From Emydura subglobosa (lineage: Eukaryota > Chordata > Testudines > Chelidae): a stretch of DNA of 64,000 nucleotides. Numbering within the stretch: position 1 is the first letter of the stretch; the number at the start of each line of letters is the position of its first letter. The stretch is from assembly GCA_007922225.1 (NCBI GenBank), contig ML679974.1, positions 2,779,105 through 2,843,104 of the forward strand. Reading direction: 5' to 3'. A program made the translations under genes and the position numbers. Shown here piece by piece: positions 1-19,504 of this stretch. The notes beneath the pieces are model-generated. The model saw only the letters and a list, made by a program, of their open reading frames with translations. It had not been told where the DNA came from and did not search any database.

Positions 1-1985
1 CCAGTACCAGCCCCCCAGCTGGCACTTGGCCACCAGGCCACTGGCCCATGCAGTGGCAATATTCAAGCTGTGGGGGTTTCCCCTGGTACTGGGCCCCCTT
101 CCCACTGGTCAGACTTAGTGGTGTCTGAGACACATGCTGCTGCCTCCTCCTGTCTGGTACTGGACCCCGACTCTGGTACCGAGATTCCAGAAGTGGCCCC
201 AATGGACATGGTGCAGGTGGAGGAAGAAAAGGCAGCTTGTCCTGCGATGAAGGCTTCTTCCTCGACATTCTCAGATGAGGTGGTTGCAGGCCCTAGTATT
301 CTGTTCCCGTCGGACAACTTCAGGGCCCACCATAAGCTTCTGAAACAGGTCGCTGCAAACTTGAAGCTGAGGAACTGAAGGAGTCTCTCACAGCTTCTTT
401 GATATCCTGGCTGCAGCAGCCCCATCCAGTGTCATCCTGCCAGTTAACGAGGTGGTGTTGGGAGGGTGCTATGGCACGCCCCTTCGTCTCTCCCCCCACC
501 TCGGAGAAGGGCGGAGAAGAACTATGTATTGGCCCGTGGGTTTGAGTACCTGCACTTGCACCCACCCCCAGGCTCCCTGGTGGTGGCGATTGCAAACGAA
601 CAAGATAGACGGACAGCCAACTGCTACCTCCAAAAATAAGAGGCCGAGAGACCAGACCTGTTTGGGCACAAGGTTTGTTCGACAGGCAGCCTCCAGTTAC
701 ATATCTCTAACCAGCAGACTCTGCTGGCGAGGTACGATTTTAACCTGTGGGATTCAATGGCCAAATTTAAGGACTCCCTACCACAGGAGTTGAGGCAGGA
801 GTTCATGGCCATCCTGGAGGAAGGCAAGATGGTGGCCAGGACTTCCCTCCAGGCACCGTGGATGCGACCAACTCAGCAGCCAGGAATATGACATCAGCAG
901 TCACCATGAGGTGCTGTTTGTGGCTCCAGTCATCAGGCCTCTCTCACCAAGTGCCACAGTCCATCCAGGACCTCCTCTTCGAGGGGCTCTCCCTGTTCTC
1001 CGAACAGACGGACTCCAAGCTTCACAGTCTCAAAGACTCAAGGGCTATGCTGTGCTGCCTGGGCCTTTACAGGCCCCCGTCTCCAGGAGAATTTTAGGCC
1101 CCAGCAGCCTTCCCGATTCCCAGCACCTCCCAGACAGGAGCCCTACAAAAGAAAGGGAAAAGGCTATAAACGACACCAGCCACTACCTTCTGCCTCAGCC
1201 TCCCAGTTGGGCTCACATAGATACCGTGGCAGGGCCAGGCAGGCCATTTGAAGGTACGCCTGAGGATGGCATACAAGCCCTGGCTCTGGATCCATCCCAC
1301 CTTTTGTTTTAAGACTGCCTGTCACCCTTCAGCCTAGTGTGGTCATTTATAACTTCAAACCATTGGGTATTCGGCACTATGGCAGTCAGTTACACCCTCC
1401 AGTCTTCATCCACCGCTCCCTCCCACCCCCACCCGTCCCTCTTCAGGGACTCTTCTTATGAGCAGCTTTTTGTCCAGGAGGTGCAAGCCCTCCTATGTGT
1501 AGGGGTCATAGAGGAGGTTCCTTGAGACCTGAGAGGGAAAGGGTTTTATTCCCGATATTTCCTAATCCCGAAAGTCATCCAAAAGGATTTCATCCTGGAT
1601 AACCACCGGTGTCTGAGCTTGCTACGAGCAAGTGAAGGTTCTGCCTCCAGCCATCATGACCGCTCATTCCACGAGAGCCCAGGTTTCATCAGAATTCCTC
1701 ACACAAGTCCCAATCCAGGACATCCACAGAACTATGACATGGTCCCATACGTTCATACCTTTGCATCCCACTATGCCATCACCCAACAGGCCAGATATGA
1801 GGCCAGCTTTGGGAGAGCAGTGTTCCAGTCAGCACATCCATGAACTCTGAGCTCACCTCCGGGGGTACTGCTTGTGAGTCACCTAGCATTGACTGGATAC
1901 AAGCAAGCACCTGAAGAAGAAAGAACAGTTACCAGCCTTTCGTAATTGTTGTTCTTCAAGATGTGTTGCTCATCTCCATTCCACA
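1..1985 (+). mobile_element. Degenerate, internally deleted DIRS-type tyrosine-recombinase retrotransposon
   Basis: Broken reading frames in several + frames resemble the DIRS gag and reverse transcriptase known from turtles and crocodilians (recognised from memory). Gag-like text runs through about 300-1260, including DFNLWDSMAKFKDSLPQ near 735-790, an FSEQTDSKLHSLKDSRA stretch near 1000-1045 and a basic, Ser/Pro-rich tail near 1140-1240. The start of the polymerase region follows at about 1440-1600 (SYEQLFVQEVQALL, then YFLIPK). At about 1615-1635 the sequence jumps directly to a segment resembling the C-terminal end of the element, so most of RT, RNase H and the recombinase is missing. Stops and frameshifts show that it is dead. 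Its left end lies outside the window. It sits in an intron of the + strand MAPK8IP3 gene. Confidence 0.65.
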
Positions 1986-2034
1986 ACCCATCCTCTTTTC
2001 CCTCTGGCAAAAAGGAACTGAGAGTGTGCAGAGA

Positions 2035-2520
2035 CAGGGCCAATCTGCCCTCGGGGGAAATTCTTTCCCAACCCCAAATATGGCAATCAGTTAAACTCTG
2101 AGCATGTGGGCAAGACTCACCAGCCAGACACCCAAGAAAGAATTCTCTGTAATAACTCAGAACCCACCCATCTAACATCCTTTCACAAGCCATTGGCATA
2201 TGTACCACCAGTAGTCAAAGATCAGTCAATTGCCAAACTAGGCTGTCCCATTATACCATCCCCTCCATAAATCTATCAAGCTCATTTTTGAAGCTAGCTA
2301 GATTTGATATTGGGAAGTTAAAGTCTCCCATAATCACACAGTTCCCAGGAGTATTTACTTCATTAAAAGCCTTAAGCAGGTCTCTATCCATGTCCAAATC
2401 AGATCCTGGTGGTCTGTAGCACACCCCAGGTGCTATCCCAGGGGAAACTCTATTGTTTTCTTCCCCAATATGATTTTTACCCAGACAGACTCTGTCTTAT
2501 CAATTCCATGCTAGAGTTTG
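2035..2520 (-). mobile_element. CR1 LINE 3' fragment, reverse orientation
   Basis: Read on the minus strand, this matches the tail of the CR1 copy at about 24830-25080 of this window. Shared landmarks are the TTTATGGAGGGGATGGTA-like block, the GGTGGGTTCTGAGTTATTAC block, and the GCCATATTTGGGGT block followed by GGAAATT/GGAATTT. It interrupts DIRS terminal sequence, so it was probably inserted after the DIRS element. Confidence 0.7.
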
Positions 2521-2524
2521 TCCT

Positions 2525-2642
2525 GTGGATACCACTGAGGGAAAAATCTCAGGCAACTGTGCACGCAGTGTGCACACACTTAGCATGAATGGACATGAGC
2601 AACACATCTTGAAGAACAACAGTTATGAACAGTTAGTAACTG
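2525..2642 (-). repeat. Inverted DIRS terminal segment
   Basis: Positions 2588-2629 are a near-exact reverse complement of 1940-1981; the shared core is GTTCTTCAAGATGTGTTGCTC. This is the kind of terminal sequence found at DIRS ends, so the two copies form an inverted pair on either side of the reversed CR1. Confidence 0.6.
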
Positions 2643-3394
2643 TTTTTTTTGGACTTGGACATACATTGTCTGCTATTAATCAGTCTTTACAAAAATAATA
2701 ATTTGAATAGGCGCATTGGTATTGCGAAAGTTGATTCCAGTGCTTATTCTGAAGAACTTATCTTTATTAGGAATTAATTTCTAGTGAAATTCCTCCTTTG
2801 CAAACCCATACATTCTAGCTTTAACAACATCACATATCTGCAATGTCTGTCTGAGAATCGGCAAGAAAACCTTCTTTCTCTCTCCCAACACATACTATAT
2901 ATAGCCCTAGGAGTCTGCCATATGTGATTTAACTTCAAGATATAAAGACTGTATGGTAGAACATAGAATAGGTCTTTATTCCTCACGACAGCAGCAAAAC
3001 ATTAAAATGCTTGCAGACAAATCAACCCAAATATAGACAGTGCTGCTCCGAAACGCTGAACAGCTCAGCTACAGCAGGAGCTAGGGACAGATCCTGCAAC
3101 CTTTCAGTGGGATGAAGTGTATGAGTAAAGGCTCCTTGCAGAGTAAAGGTTTACAGATCAACTCCTGCTGCTAGGTTTCTGCATGCAAGAATAGAGTAAG
3201 GGAAGGCGAGAACCGAGGCAGACGGGGGATGCGCTATTGCAGAGGAGCTGAGAGATGGTAATCACTGATCGTGTTGAGCGTGATTTTAGGTATCTAATCT
3301 GAGCTGTATGTCTGAAATGATTTATAAAATACACAACAACAATTAATAGCCCCTTCTCCCCAATCTCCCCTCGCCCCTTCTGCGCCCATGTAGA

Positions 3395-3685
3395 GAAAAT
3401 GACCTGGATGCACAAAGCACCTGGCATTGCTGCTCCCCCCCAAAACGTTCCCCTGTGCTCCCATAGGGGGAGCTAGCAGCAATGTCAGACACTCTGCATC
3501 CAGGTCACTCTCCCCTCCATGGGCTGCATAAGGGGAGGGCAGGAGAGCAGCTCCTGATGCCACGCAGCCCACAGGGGGGAAAGGGACCTGGACACACAGA
3601 GCATCTGGTGTTGCTGCTTGCTCTCCCCCACCTGGGCGGCGCAGAGGAATGTTCGGGGGAGGTGAACATCCCCGAACATTCTTCC
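3395..3685. repeat. GC-rich interspersed repeat with alternating-orientation units and a hairpin
   Basis: A unit containing GACCTGGATGCACAAAGC (about 3400) recurs in reverse complement at about 3475-3508 and again in direct orientation at about 3587-3620. A perfect 12-bp inverted repeat, GAATGTTCGGGG / CCCCGAACATTC, at 3647-3658 and 3670-3681 encloses an 11-base loop. Open frames on both strands here are GC-driven. The family is not recognised. Confidence 0.45.
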
Positions 3686-3984
3686 ATGGAGAGGAAGCGG
3701 GGAGAAAACTGGGCACCCCCTCACCTCTATATGTTTGAGGGGGCAATGCTCCTGCAAACTGCCCCATGCACAGCACTCCCCACTGTCACTCATTGCTCGG
3801 GGCACCCCTCTGCCTGCATGCACTCTGTGCTGTGCACAGCGTCCTAGGCAGTCACCCACGTCTCTCACCCTTACTGCTGGCCCGGGGTTAAGCAGTGTTA
3901 ACCTGGAGATTGGGTCTGACCATTCAGAACATCCATATTAAAGATGCAATAATCCTTCCTGACCTAGAAGTCAGATGTCTTCAG

Positions 3985-4178
3985 AGGAAGCATGATTGCT
4001 GTAGTAGTTGGAGCATAGGTCTAGGTGATGAGAGATCTGGGTTCTCTCCCTGGCTCTAAGTGACTTTGGGCAAAGCTTTAACTATGCTTCAGCGCCTCAG
4101 TTTGTAAAATGGGACTAATAATGCCCCTTACCGAGGCTCTCTAAGCCTAATTCATTGAAACAAGCTTTGAGATAATCC
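3985..4178 (+). mobile_element. MIR/CORE-like SINE
   Basis: Shows the typical order of a tRNA-derived CORE SINE: a B-box-like GGGTTCTCTCCCTGGCTCT, then GACTTTGGGCAA, then GCCTCAGTTTGTAAAATGGG, with an AATTCATTGAAACAAGCTTTG tail block. It lies in the MAPK8IP3 intron upstream of exon 4896-5044. Confidence 0.65.
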
Positions 4179-4876
4179 CATTGGGATTTCTTTCTTTTTT
4201 CCCCCATTGATTTTGCTGTAACTAATTAAAAAGCTTAGGGGAGTTCACGGTAAGAATGGAGGCATTACTCAACCAGATTTTGGGAGCTTTCCACCATGTA
4301 TTTAATAGGTACGAGGCTCCCATCCCAGCTATTATGAATCTGTGACCTGTTAGATCTAGGGAAAATGACCTGGGGGGGGGGGGTCCTATAATCCATGACC
4401 CTCTGCTGCCAGTCTAGCAGGAGTCAACACTTGATTATTTGACATTCAGAATCTCCAAATTCTATTTTAATGTAATAAACTATGTGGCTTGTTGTGTTGC
4501 TTATTATGGAAGTTTTCCAGCAGAAATTCTTTTCATGTTTGGCAGCACAAGGATTTCTGTACTCTCCATGTTCTGATCACTATGTGTCAGGATTTCTCTC
4601 CTGGGTTTTCTCTTGTTCTAATGGTATGAGTTGTATTTTTGAATAATTTATTCTTGAAGATTCTGGGCCAGTCATGTGCTTCTCTGTGAATACTCAGAAA
4701 ACTAAGAGTATTTGTTACCTATGGCTGTGTTTTAAATAACTAACACAGCTCTCGTTTAAAGAAAGTATGAGACTGGAACAATCCATTCCCACTAGGAGTG
4801 TAGACCTAGAATTAAATGGAAAAGAAAATGACAGTGTTGTGCATAACATCTGATGAAGTACACAACACCCCTCTAA

Positions 4877-12979
<8,103 letters not shown>

Positions 12980-14769
12980 GATCCTTTCCTTTCCTGCCAA
13001 CATCTCTCTCCCTCCTCCCACCTGAATGCCAAGATGTACATACAGAACTCCTGCATTACACCTACTGCTGGAAATTGAACCCCAGACTACTGCAACAGCT
13101 CCTGCATCGGACGCTGTCCCCATTCTAACCTCCGAACTTGCAGCTTTCATCTTGGGCCTGGGCACTTTTTGAGTGGTTGGATTACTGGTCTCCTTCTGAA
13201 GCTGGTGTCCACAAGGGGAAAAAAAAGGGCAGAGAATCTTCCGAGTGAAGCCCAGAGTTGGGAATTGTGCAAACCACCCCTCTCCAGGAAGCATGAGCTA
13301 GGAGCCTGTGTTGGAAGGGTTGGCCCAGGCTGTCAGGAAGGTTGCCTCACTCCCTGCATGAAAAGCAGTGCATCTCCCTCGTGTCCCCCAATGAAACAAT
13401 GCTATTGAATCACAACTGCCCAAAGAAAATCTTTGGTCCAATTCAGCAGATGGAATTCTCACCCCGTCCCCGCCGCATAGATTGTCCCCAAGCACCAAGT
13501 ATTATCCCAGGATCTGAGAGCAGGCACCTGGTTAAAACCAGAAGCCTGCAGAGAAAGGAACACAGAGGTTTCAGGAAGCACTTCAGCTGTTTGGCCATAG
13601 ACAGACAACAGTATCCTGACGAGGGATAGAATGCAGCACATCCTCTATACGTGAAGACAGAAAGCCTCCCTCCTCTGCTGCTATTGTGTGGTTAGTTGGT
13701 GCTGGGTAGGTGTGAAGTCAGGGAGGACTGTTTGCTTAGTAGGGTCAGAGGCAAGAAAGGTGTTGGGTGGCAGGCCAGAGGGTGCTTGGACACTGCTGCC
13801 GTGAACATTTGCTGGGTTCTGGTTGGTTAGCAGAAGGAAGAGCCAGCACTATTTTGTCCAGGTGGCATTTTTGGAAGAGGAGATAAAAGACTCTTGGTTT
13901 CATTATGTTTACAAGCCTTAAAAATGTCAAGCTGTTGTTTAGTGATAGTTGGTTTTTAAAGTGTAGCCAGTGAAGGCAAGTTAAACAGCCCTCCACGTTG
14001 ATGTGATATGGCCAGGGCCCAAGCATAATTTTTTCGGCCCCAGTACAAACTTGTAACACGGGCCCTCTCCCCCACACATACCACAATCCTTCATCCCAGA
14101 AATACAATCTCATGAGCCTTGAAATTTTTTTTTCTCATGGTAAGGGGGGGTTGCAGCCTGAGCTGGGCACCCCAGGGCCCTGGTAAAATGTACAACACAC
14201 CCCTATGGGCGCCCTGGATATGGCATATGTGTTAACCCATTGAAGTGTTACTGGCTCATGAAGATGCATTCCCATTCTGGCGCTGATTTTCCACAGGGAG
14301 AAATGAGGCCATTAACTAAGTCTCTGCTCTCAAAACAGAAAAGTGTTGGGGAAAATAAAAGGCAGGGTGCTGATTTTATCATTCTTTCTCCCAGTACATA
14401 ACAGCAACCCAGTGAGAACACAGATCCCAAGCCATGGCACTCACAGCAGGAGGCACTTTGAAGTAAGCACATCGCAATGGCAGGATTTGTGTTTGTCTAT
14501 AAAAGGATGGAAAGGGATCCCGTAGGTCTTAGCTCCATTCTGTGCATGTAGTTAGTTTTTTTTACCTCACTCCTGCTTCTGACCATTGGTTAAAAGCTCT
14601 GATGCCAGTTTGCCTCCTGTCTCCTCACTGTCCTGGGTTCTTGGCCTTTTGAATCCTTGAGCACCTGTGCACTGCCTCACTTGCAGCTCTCCTGGATTGG
14701 TCAGTGTCTTTGTACTCTAGGATCCCAGAGGACCTAGTAGGTGTACCCAGGTCTATCTGGAGTACTTAT

Positions 14770-14972
14770 CTGGCTTGTTACTGTAATATCTGCGTGCCTC
14801 ACAAACTGCAGTGTATTTATCCCTCACATCACCCCTGTGAGGAAGAAAAGGGTGTTAGAGGTGGAACAGAAAAACTGACTCAAGATCACACAGGAAGTCT
14901 GTAGCAGCTGCAGGATTTGAACCCAGGTCTCCAGAGCCCCTAACTAGCATCCCAACCAGTGGATCATCGGCA
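14770..14972 (-). mobile_element. MIR-like SINE, minus orientation
   Basis: On the minus strand it contains a tRNA-derived head (CCACTGGTTGGGATGCTAGT), a B-box-like GGGTTCAAATCC, and the MIR core CTGTGTGATCTTGAGTCAGT followed by CCTCACAGGGGTGATGTGAG. It lies in the inferred MAPK8IP3 3' UTR. Confidence 0.7.
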
Positions 14973-15580
14973 GTTCTGTCTGTCTAGTGGGGATTGACCT
15001 GTTTGTCTTTTGTAAAGAATGATGGTTCCCACACAAGGTTCTACCAGCCCTACTTGCGCAAGCAGGTCCCAGCATGTCCTGCCTGTGGAAACTGCATCAG
15101 CTGGGGCCAACTAGAGCAGGTTTAAGATACATTTGCTCTTGAATGTAGGGGTGAGAAAAATCTTCAACATACTTTCCATCTGAGAGAGGAAGCAATAAAT
15201 ATCCTGCCAGCTCCAAAAAGGCCATTGCCCCTTCTCTAGAGCACTGCCTGCTGGGCGTGCAGGACTAGAGTGAGGAGCAGTCTGTTGGCTTGTCAATTTG
15301 GAGGGTAGAGGTGGTTTTTTTTAAGCGTCCCTCATGTTTTCCCCTACATGCTTGACATAGCTATGGGGATTAGGAAGGGACTTTTTTCCACCCTTATACA
15401 ACATTGGTTAGCTGCCTGGATACATTATGGGGCTGTTTCACCTTCCTCTGGAACATTCAACATTCTGCCCAGCCAGGGAGGAGTTACGGGACTAGCTGGG
15501 CCAATGGTCATGTGCCCTCTGGCAATGCCTGTGTTCCTGGAACATGGTGCGCGCACAGGGAGCTCACACCACACTGGATC

Positions 15581-15866
15581 AAGCCTATGTCTGCACTGCC
15601 TTGCAGTTGGGACTACAGGGTGTGAACAGCTGTGCACACCAGTGCTATGCACTGTAACCCTCCTGGGGGAGATGAGACACTGCAGTATGAACTAAAAGCT
15701 TCCTAATTGCACTAGTGTAATCCTGTTTGAGCAGGGCTGCGTTAATGTGAACTAGGAACCTTTTACTTCACGCCTGCAGCGTTCACACAGGGGCGTTAGT
15801 ACACAGTGCTTTGCTGTGCCATGCAATTCATACCCCCTACTTCAAAATGCAGCAGTGAAGACAAAC
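15581..15866. mobile_element. Palindromic MITE (whole element is an imperfect hairpin)
   Basis: The left half beginning CTATGTCTGCACTGCCTTGC is imperfectly complementary to the right half ending GCAGCAGTGAAGACAAACTG. Inner blocks also pair: ACTAAAAGCTTCC at about 15690 with GGAACCTTTTACTT at about 15758. The centre is near 15715-15730. It is related to the element at 55148-55362. It probably belongs to a hAT-like MITE family common in reptiles. Confidence 0.55.
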
Positions 15867-16924
15867 TGTTCAGCAGTTTAGCAGCAGCAACTCTGCCAGT
15901 GCTTTCAGATCTGAATTGTGTGTGCGTGACCGAGAGAGAAGTATTAGCCACACATCAGAGCACTGAGGCAACAGCACATCTCCACAGACCAGAGGCACCA
16001 ATGGCCTACTTAGCGGGGAGACAGAATCTTGGCAGTGCCTTGCATTGCCTATGAGCAGTGTTCGAGTACATAAGTACTCATACTGCTCTCTGCAGACAAA
16101 GGTGGGGAGAGGATTTAAATCAAGTTCTCCAGCTGTGTACCAGCCCAGCCCTTCTCGGTGTGCCCCTGTCTGTTTCCTTCAACAAGCTGTGTGGGCAGTC
16201 AACACCTCTATGTAAAGGGATCTCAGAGAGGCCTGTTTGATTGTATGACATTTCTGAATAGTCAGGCTTTCATTCTGCTGTTGCCATATTCCAGAAATGC
16301 TTTGTGGTAGGATAAGGCTTTAGACAGCAAATCATTTGCAACTTTTGATAATTTGTGCCAATTAAATTTCACTATTTGAGCTGATTTTTAAAAAATGTAA
16401 TTGACACCAATTATTTAGTTCCATGGGATACTCCAGGTGATAATTAAGAAACATGGTGTGAGATTTTTACTACTTACAGTACATTCTATATGTTTTATCA
16501 GTCAAAGTGACAGCACTTGGTCCTCCGTCTCCCATTAAAATGTCATGACTTTCCAGGTCTCCTTAATTTCAGCAGGCTTAGTTGCAATTTGAAGTATGTT
16601 TTCCTTCAAGAAAAAGCACACTTTCAAAAAGTGACAGCTAAGTAAAGAGCCACTGCTGTCATGCTCCTATCATCATCATTGCGTGGCTACTGAGCAGCAA
16701 GGTGAAAGCTGATTGGCTTAAACACACTTCCCCATCATATCTCCACTGTGATGTATGTAAAGTACCTTGTATGTTATAAAAGGATTTTAAAAAGTGTCTT
16801 AAGGCCTGTAAACTCCGCTGTTTGGTCTGAAGATGGCATTCTGTAAAGAGACTGCTGTATGAATACTTTCCCATGCTTTGTCCCTTATGCTATCAAACAA
16901 ATGAACCATATCCGTTCTGTATGT

Positions 16925-16930
16925 AATAAA
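16925..16930 (+). terminator. MAPK8IP3: Candidate MAPK8IP3 polyadenylation signal
   Basis: Canonical AATAAA in AT-rich context, followed about 35 bases later by a GT-rich element (TTGTGTGTAC). This is the best placed signal downstream of the stop. Confidence 0.55.
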
Positions 16931-17937
16931 GGTGTTAACATCAGTGGCAATGTATATTCATTGTGTGTACAAACACTGGGATTTCTGATCAGTCTGTGAC
17001 AATGGGTGGTTACTGTAAGGGTTGCTCGGGCCGGACCTCAAATTCTCAGGCTTTAATGTTTTACTGGTGAGAAGTGGCTGCCTATCATTCAGTGAGTCAG
17101 ATCGTAGAATGCTGTTTTTGCAATCCCCACAACTGCAGATCTGGTGCTCTGCAGCAATAGCTTTCTTGCAGTTTCATAAGGGCTGTGCCAAAGCCATGGA
17201 ACATGCAGCTGTTATGATGCAAGTGCCAGACCATAGATGGAGTGATTCAAACCACAAATGTCACAAGGATACACAGTGGCAATGCCTGACACTTAACAGT
17301 TGTTTAAACTGACTAGATTTCAGATTAGTGGGGTTCTCTTTCAGTATAGGAAGAGTCTTAGCAAAAAACAACTGGGTCTAAGCAGCCATTCCTCCATGAA
17401 GCTGGATGCTTCGTGCTTGTTTGTTCACTCAGAGAAGTATGTTAATAGCTTTAAAAAATCCACTCTGAAATCTGAGGGACTTGGGACCCCTCAAGGAGAA
17501 CAGGGTAATAAAATAGGAAATTAGCTGAAAGGCCTGGGAATAAGGCTATGAACACATGGTTTGCCAATTATCCAGTATCAGCCATTAAAACTAATGGCCT
17601 CAAATGCTCCCTTATAATTAACCCCCTCTAATGTCTTTACAAACTGTGACTACTTTGTCCTTGTAAGCAATGCTGCACAGGATTCTAGAGCACCAAAGCA
17701 AAATACCACCCAGCAGCACATCGGTGTCTTGGGAAAGCGTAAGACACTCAGCACAGGGAGCTGGTCTGATCAAGGTAAGTGGAGCAATCAAATCTCTTTC
17801 CCTGAAATGCAATGTTCTGTGAGCTTAACCCCCATCGCCCAGCAACCTGAGCAAGCTCCCCAGCCAGCCACAGTCCAGTCGGTGCAGCTTTGTCCCTTTG
17901 GTGAAATAACTAATGCAAGGGCAAGATTTTTCCAAAG

Positions 17938-17943
17938 TTTATT
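17938..17943 (-). terminator. Minus-strand AATAAA, possible distal NME3 polyadenylation signal
   Basis: TTTATT on the + strand. It is about 3.9 kb beyond the NME3 stop, so use by NME3 would imply a very long 3' UTR. No convincing AATAAA was found closer to the stop; a variant ATTAAA lies inside CR1 sequence near 21388. Confidence 0.25.
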
Positions 17944-18834
17944 ACAAAAAAGCAAATGACAACCCTTATAAAACCAGTACATTATATATGTATAGATGTA
18001 AACAATGGGCGCTGCAGCTGAAGGTGCTGGAGATTAGCAGTATGCCTTCGCAGCAGCGTAATGAACAGGTAGGTGCTGTGGAAAGGATCTTCCACCACTC
18101 AGTACTTCAAAGCAGCTTTGTTTTTCTTAAAATGATCATTGGTAACATGCCCTCACTCAACCCCTTAAAGCTGGCATTGCCAGCTAGAGACACTAGTTGA
18201 GTTTATTTCCTCCACTCGCATGGCACTAGACTCATTCCCCAAGAACAATGGAACTAACAGCTGGCTGAATACGCAGGTTTTTATGGAGGAAAACAAGTTA
18301 AAAGAAAGAATGAGTCCCATGAGCCTCCACCTAGACCCAACTGTATCTTTTTATATAACAAGCTTCTGGACATGGTGCTTGCCTTGTTTTAAATCACGAT
18401 TGTATCCCGAAGGAGAGCAGCAGCAATACGCAATTGGGACTCTGGTGTGCTTGCAATCAAAGGGCGGCCAAGCCTGTCTCAAAAGATGAGGCTGTGTTAC
18501 ACACACTTTGCCCACCACAGCCAGCAACAATTCGCATGAAAGGGTGATGGGTAGTGACTGAAAGATAATCTGAAACTAGGGCTCAGTTCTAGTTTGCACT
18601 AGCTGCTGCCTAGTGTAGCAGAAGTCTGTGAGGTACAGGCTCCATTGTCAAGTTGTTGTCATTTAATTGAGCTCTGGAAGCCAAGGCCAGAATTGGCAAG
18701 GGAACAGTCTCCCCCTAAGTCTGAATCAGCCTTGAGGCTATCCCTCGCATTGTCAAATCACTTTCAAATCAGTTAACACAATGGTCGGCAAAGTGGCCTA
18801 CTGCATTCCTTATCCCCAGTGGCTGCCCTTGTCT

Positions 18835-19062
18835 TCAACGGGTGAAGAGGATCTCTTCGAATGTGCAATGCTCCAGCTTGAATGCTGTCAGCATCTCCCC
18901 GTGCTTCGCCTCAGAATTAAAACATGAAAAGGAATGGCCATCAGCTGCCTCATGCCACTGGGATGTGACCTGCAGCTTCCTGCCAGCACAGCTCTCTGCC
19001 TGGTAAAGTTTAAGCACCTCTGCCAAAGGTAAGCAGGTTACAGCTTTGACAAGGTTTGCCAT
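18835..19062 (-). CDS. Unrecognised 75-codon ORF downstream of NME3
   Basis: A single uninterrupted frame begins MANLVKAVTCLPLAEVLK and ends EHCTFEEILFTR. No family was recognised. The start has G at +4 but C at -3, a mediocre context. The ORF is not inside a recognised repeat. It lies within a possible long NME3 3' UTR and may be chance. Confidence 0.15.
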   Translation of the reverse strand: MANLVKAVTCLPLAEVLKLYQAESCAGRKLQVTSQWHEAADGHSFSCFNSEAKHGEMLTAFKLEHCTFEEILFTR

Positions 19063-19504
19063 TGGTGAATGCTACTGTCCAGCTGCAGCTCTGGAATAGA
19101 TGGGAATGCAAGATTAAAGGTGACCTGCAAAGAATGTTTATAACATGGGGCTTGTGCCCTTTTTTGCGCTGGATAAAGAAGGCCTAAAAGGGCTTGGAGT
19201 TCATTGTTGGGTTTTTTAAAAGGTAGTTTTCAGCTAGTGTCTTGATTTAGAAGAGTCCACTCTGGTAACCCCTAAATTTGCTAGAAGACCTATTGGATAT
19301 CTATTGTGAACTCCTGCACCTTAATTTGAAGGAGTGGAAGTGTTTGGATCTTTAACAAAGACTTTCTTTCTCCAAAATATTACTCATTTGAATTAAATAC
19401 GTATTAATAAAAAAGGTTTAACATTCTTACTAAAAATCAGGATAGCTCTATAATCTAACATGTTAGATGCATTAGAAATGGGCTAAACGATAGAGTTCAA
19501 AGTA

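Larger units (their letters stand above)
12980..16950 (+). other. MAPK8IP3: MAPK8IP3 3' UTR (inferred extent)
   Basis: No gene-like exon is visible on either strand between the MAPK8IP3 stop and the AATAAA at 16925. The stretch holds a MIR-like SINE (14770-14972), a palindromic MITE (15581-15866) and AT-rich unique sequence (about 16260-16950). Earlier AATAAA hexamers at about 14354 and 15194 could give shorter transcripts. The extent is inferred from the best polyadenylation signal only. Confidence 0.5.
16951..19500. other. Intergenic stretch, no recognised gene
   Basis: Mostly unique sequence between the MAPK8IP3 end and the degraded CR1 block. It includes a minus-strand AATAAA at 17938-17943 and an unexplained 75-codon minus ORF at 18835-19062. 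No splice-linked exons could be recognised. Confidence 0.4.

Noticed and set aside
3294..3868. Overlapping 121-160 codon frames on both strands
   Set aside because: All sit in the GC-rich alternating repeat; overlapping frames on both strands without domains indicate low stop density, not genes.
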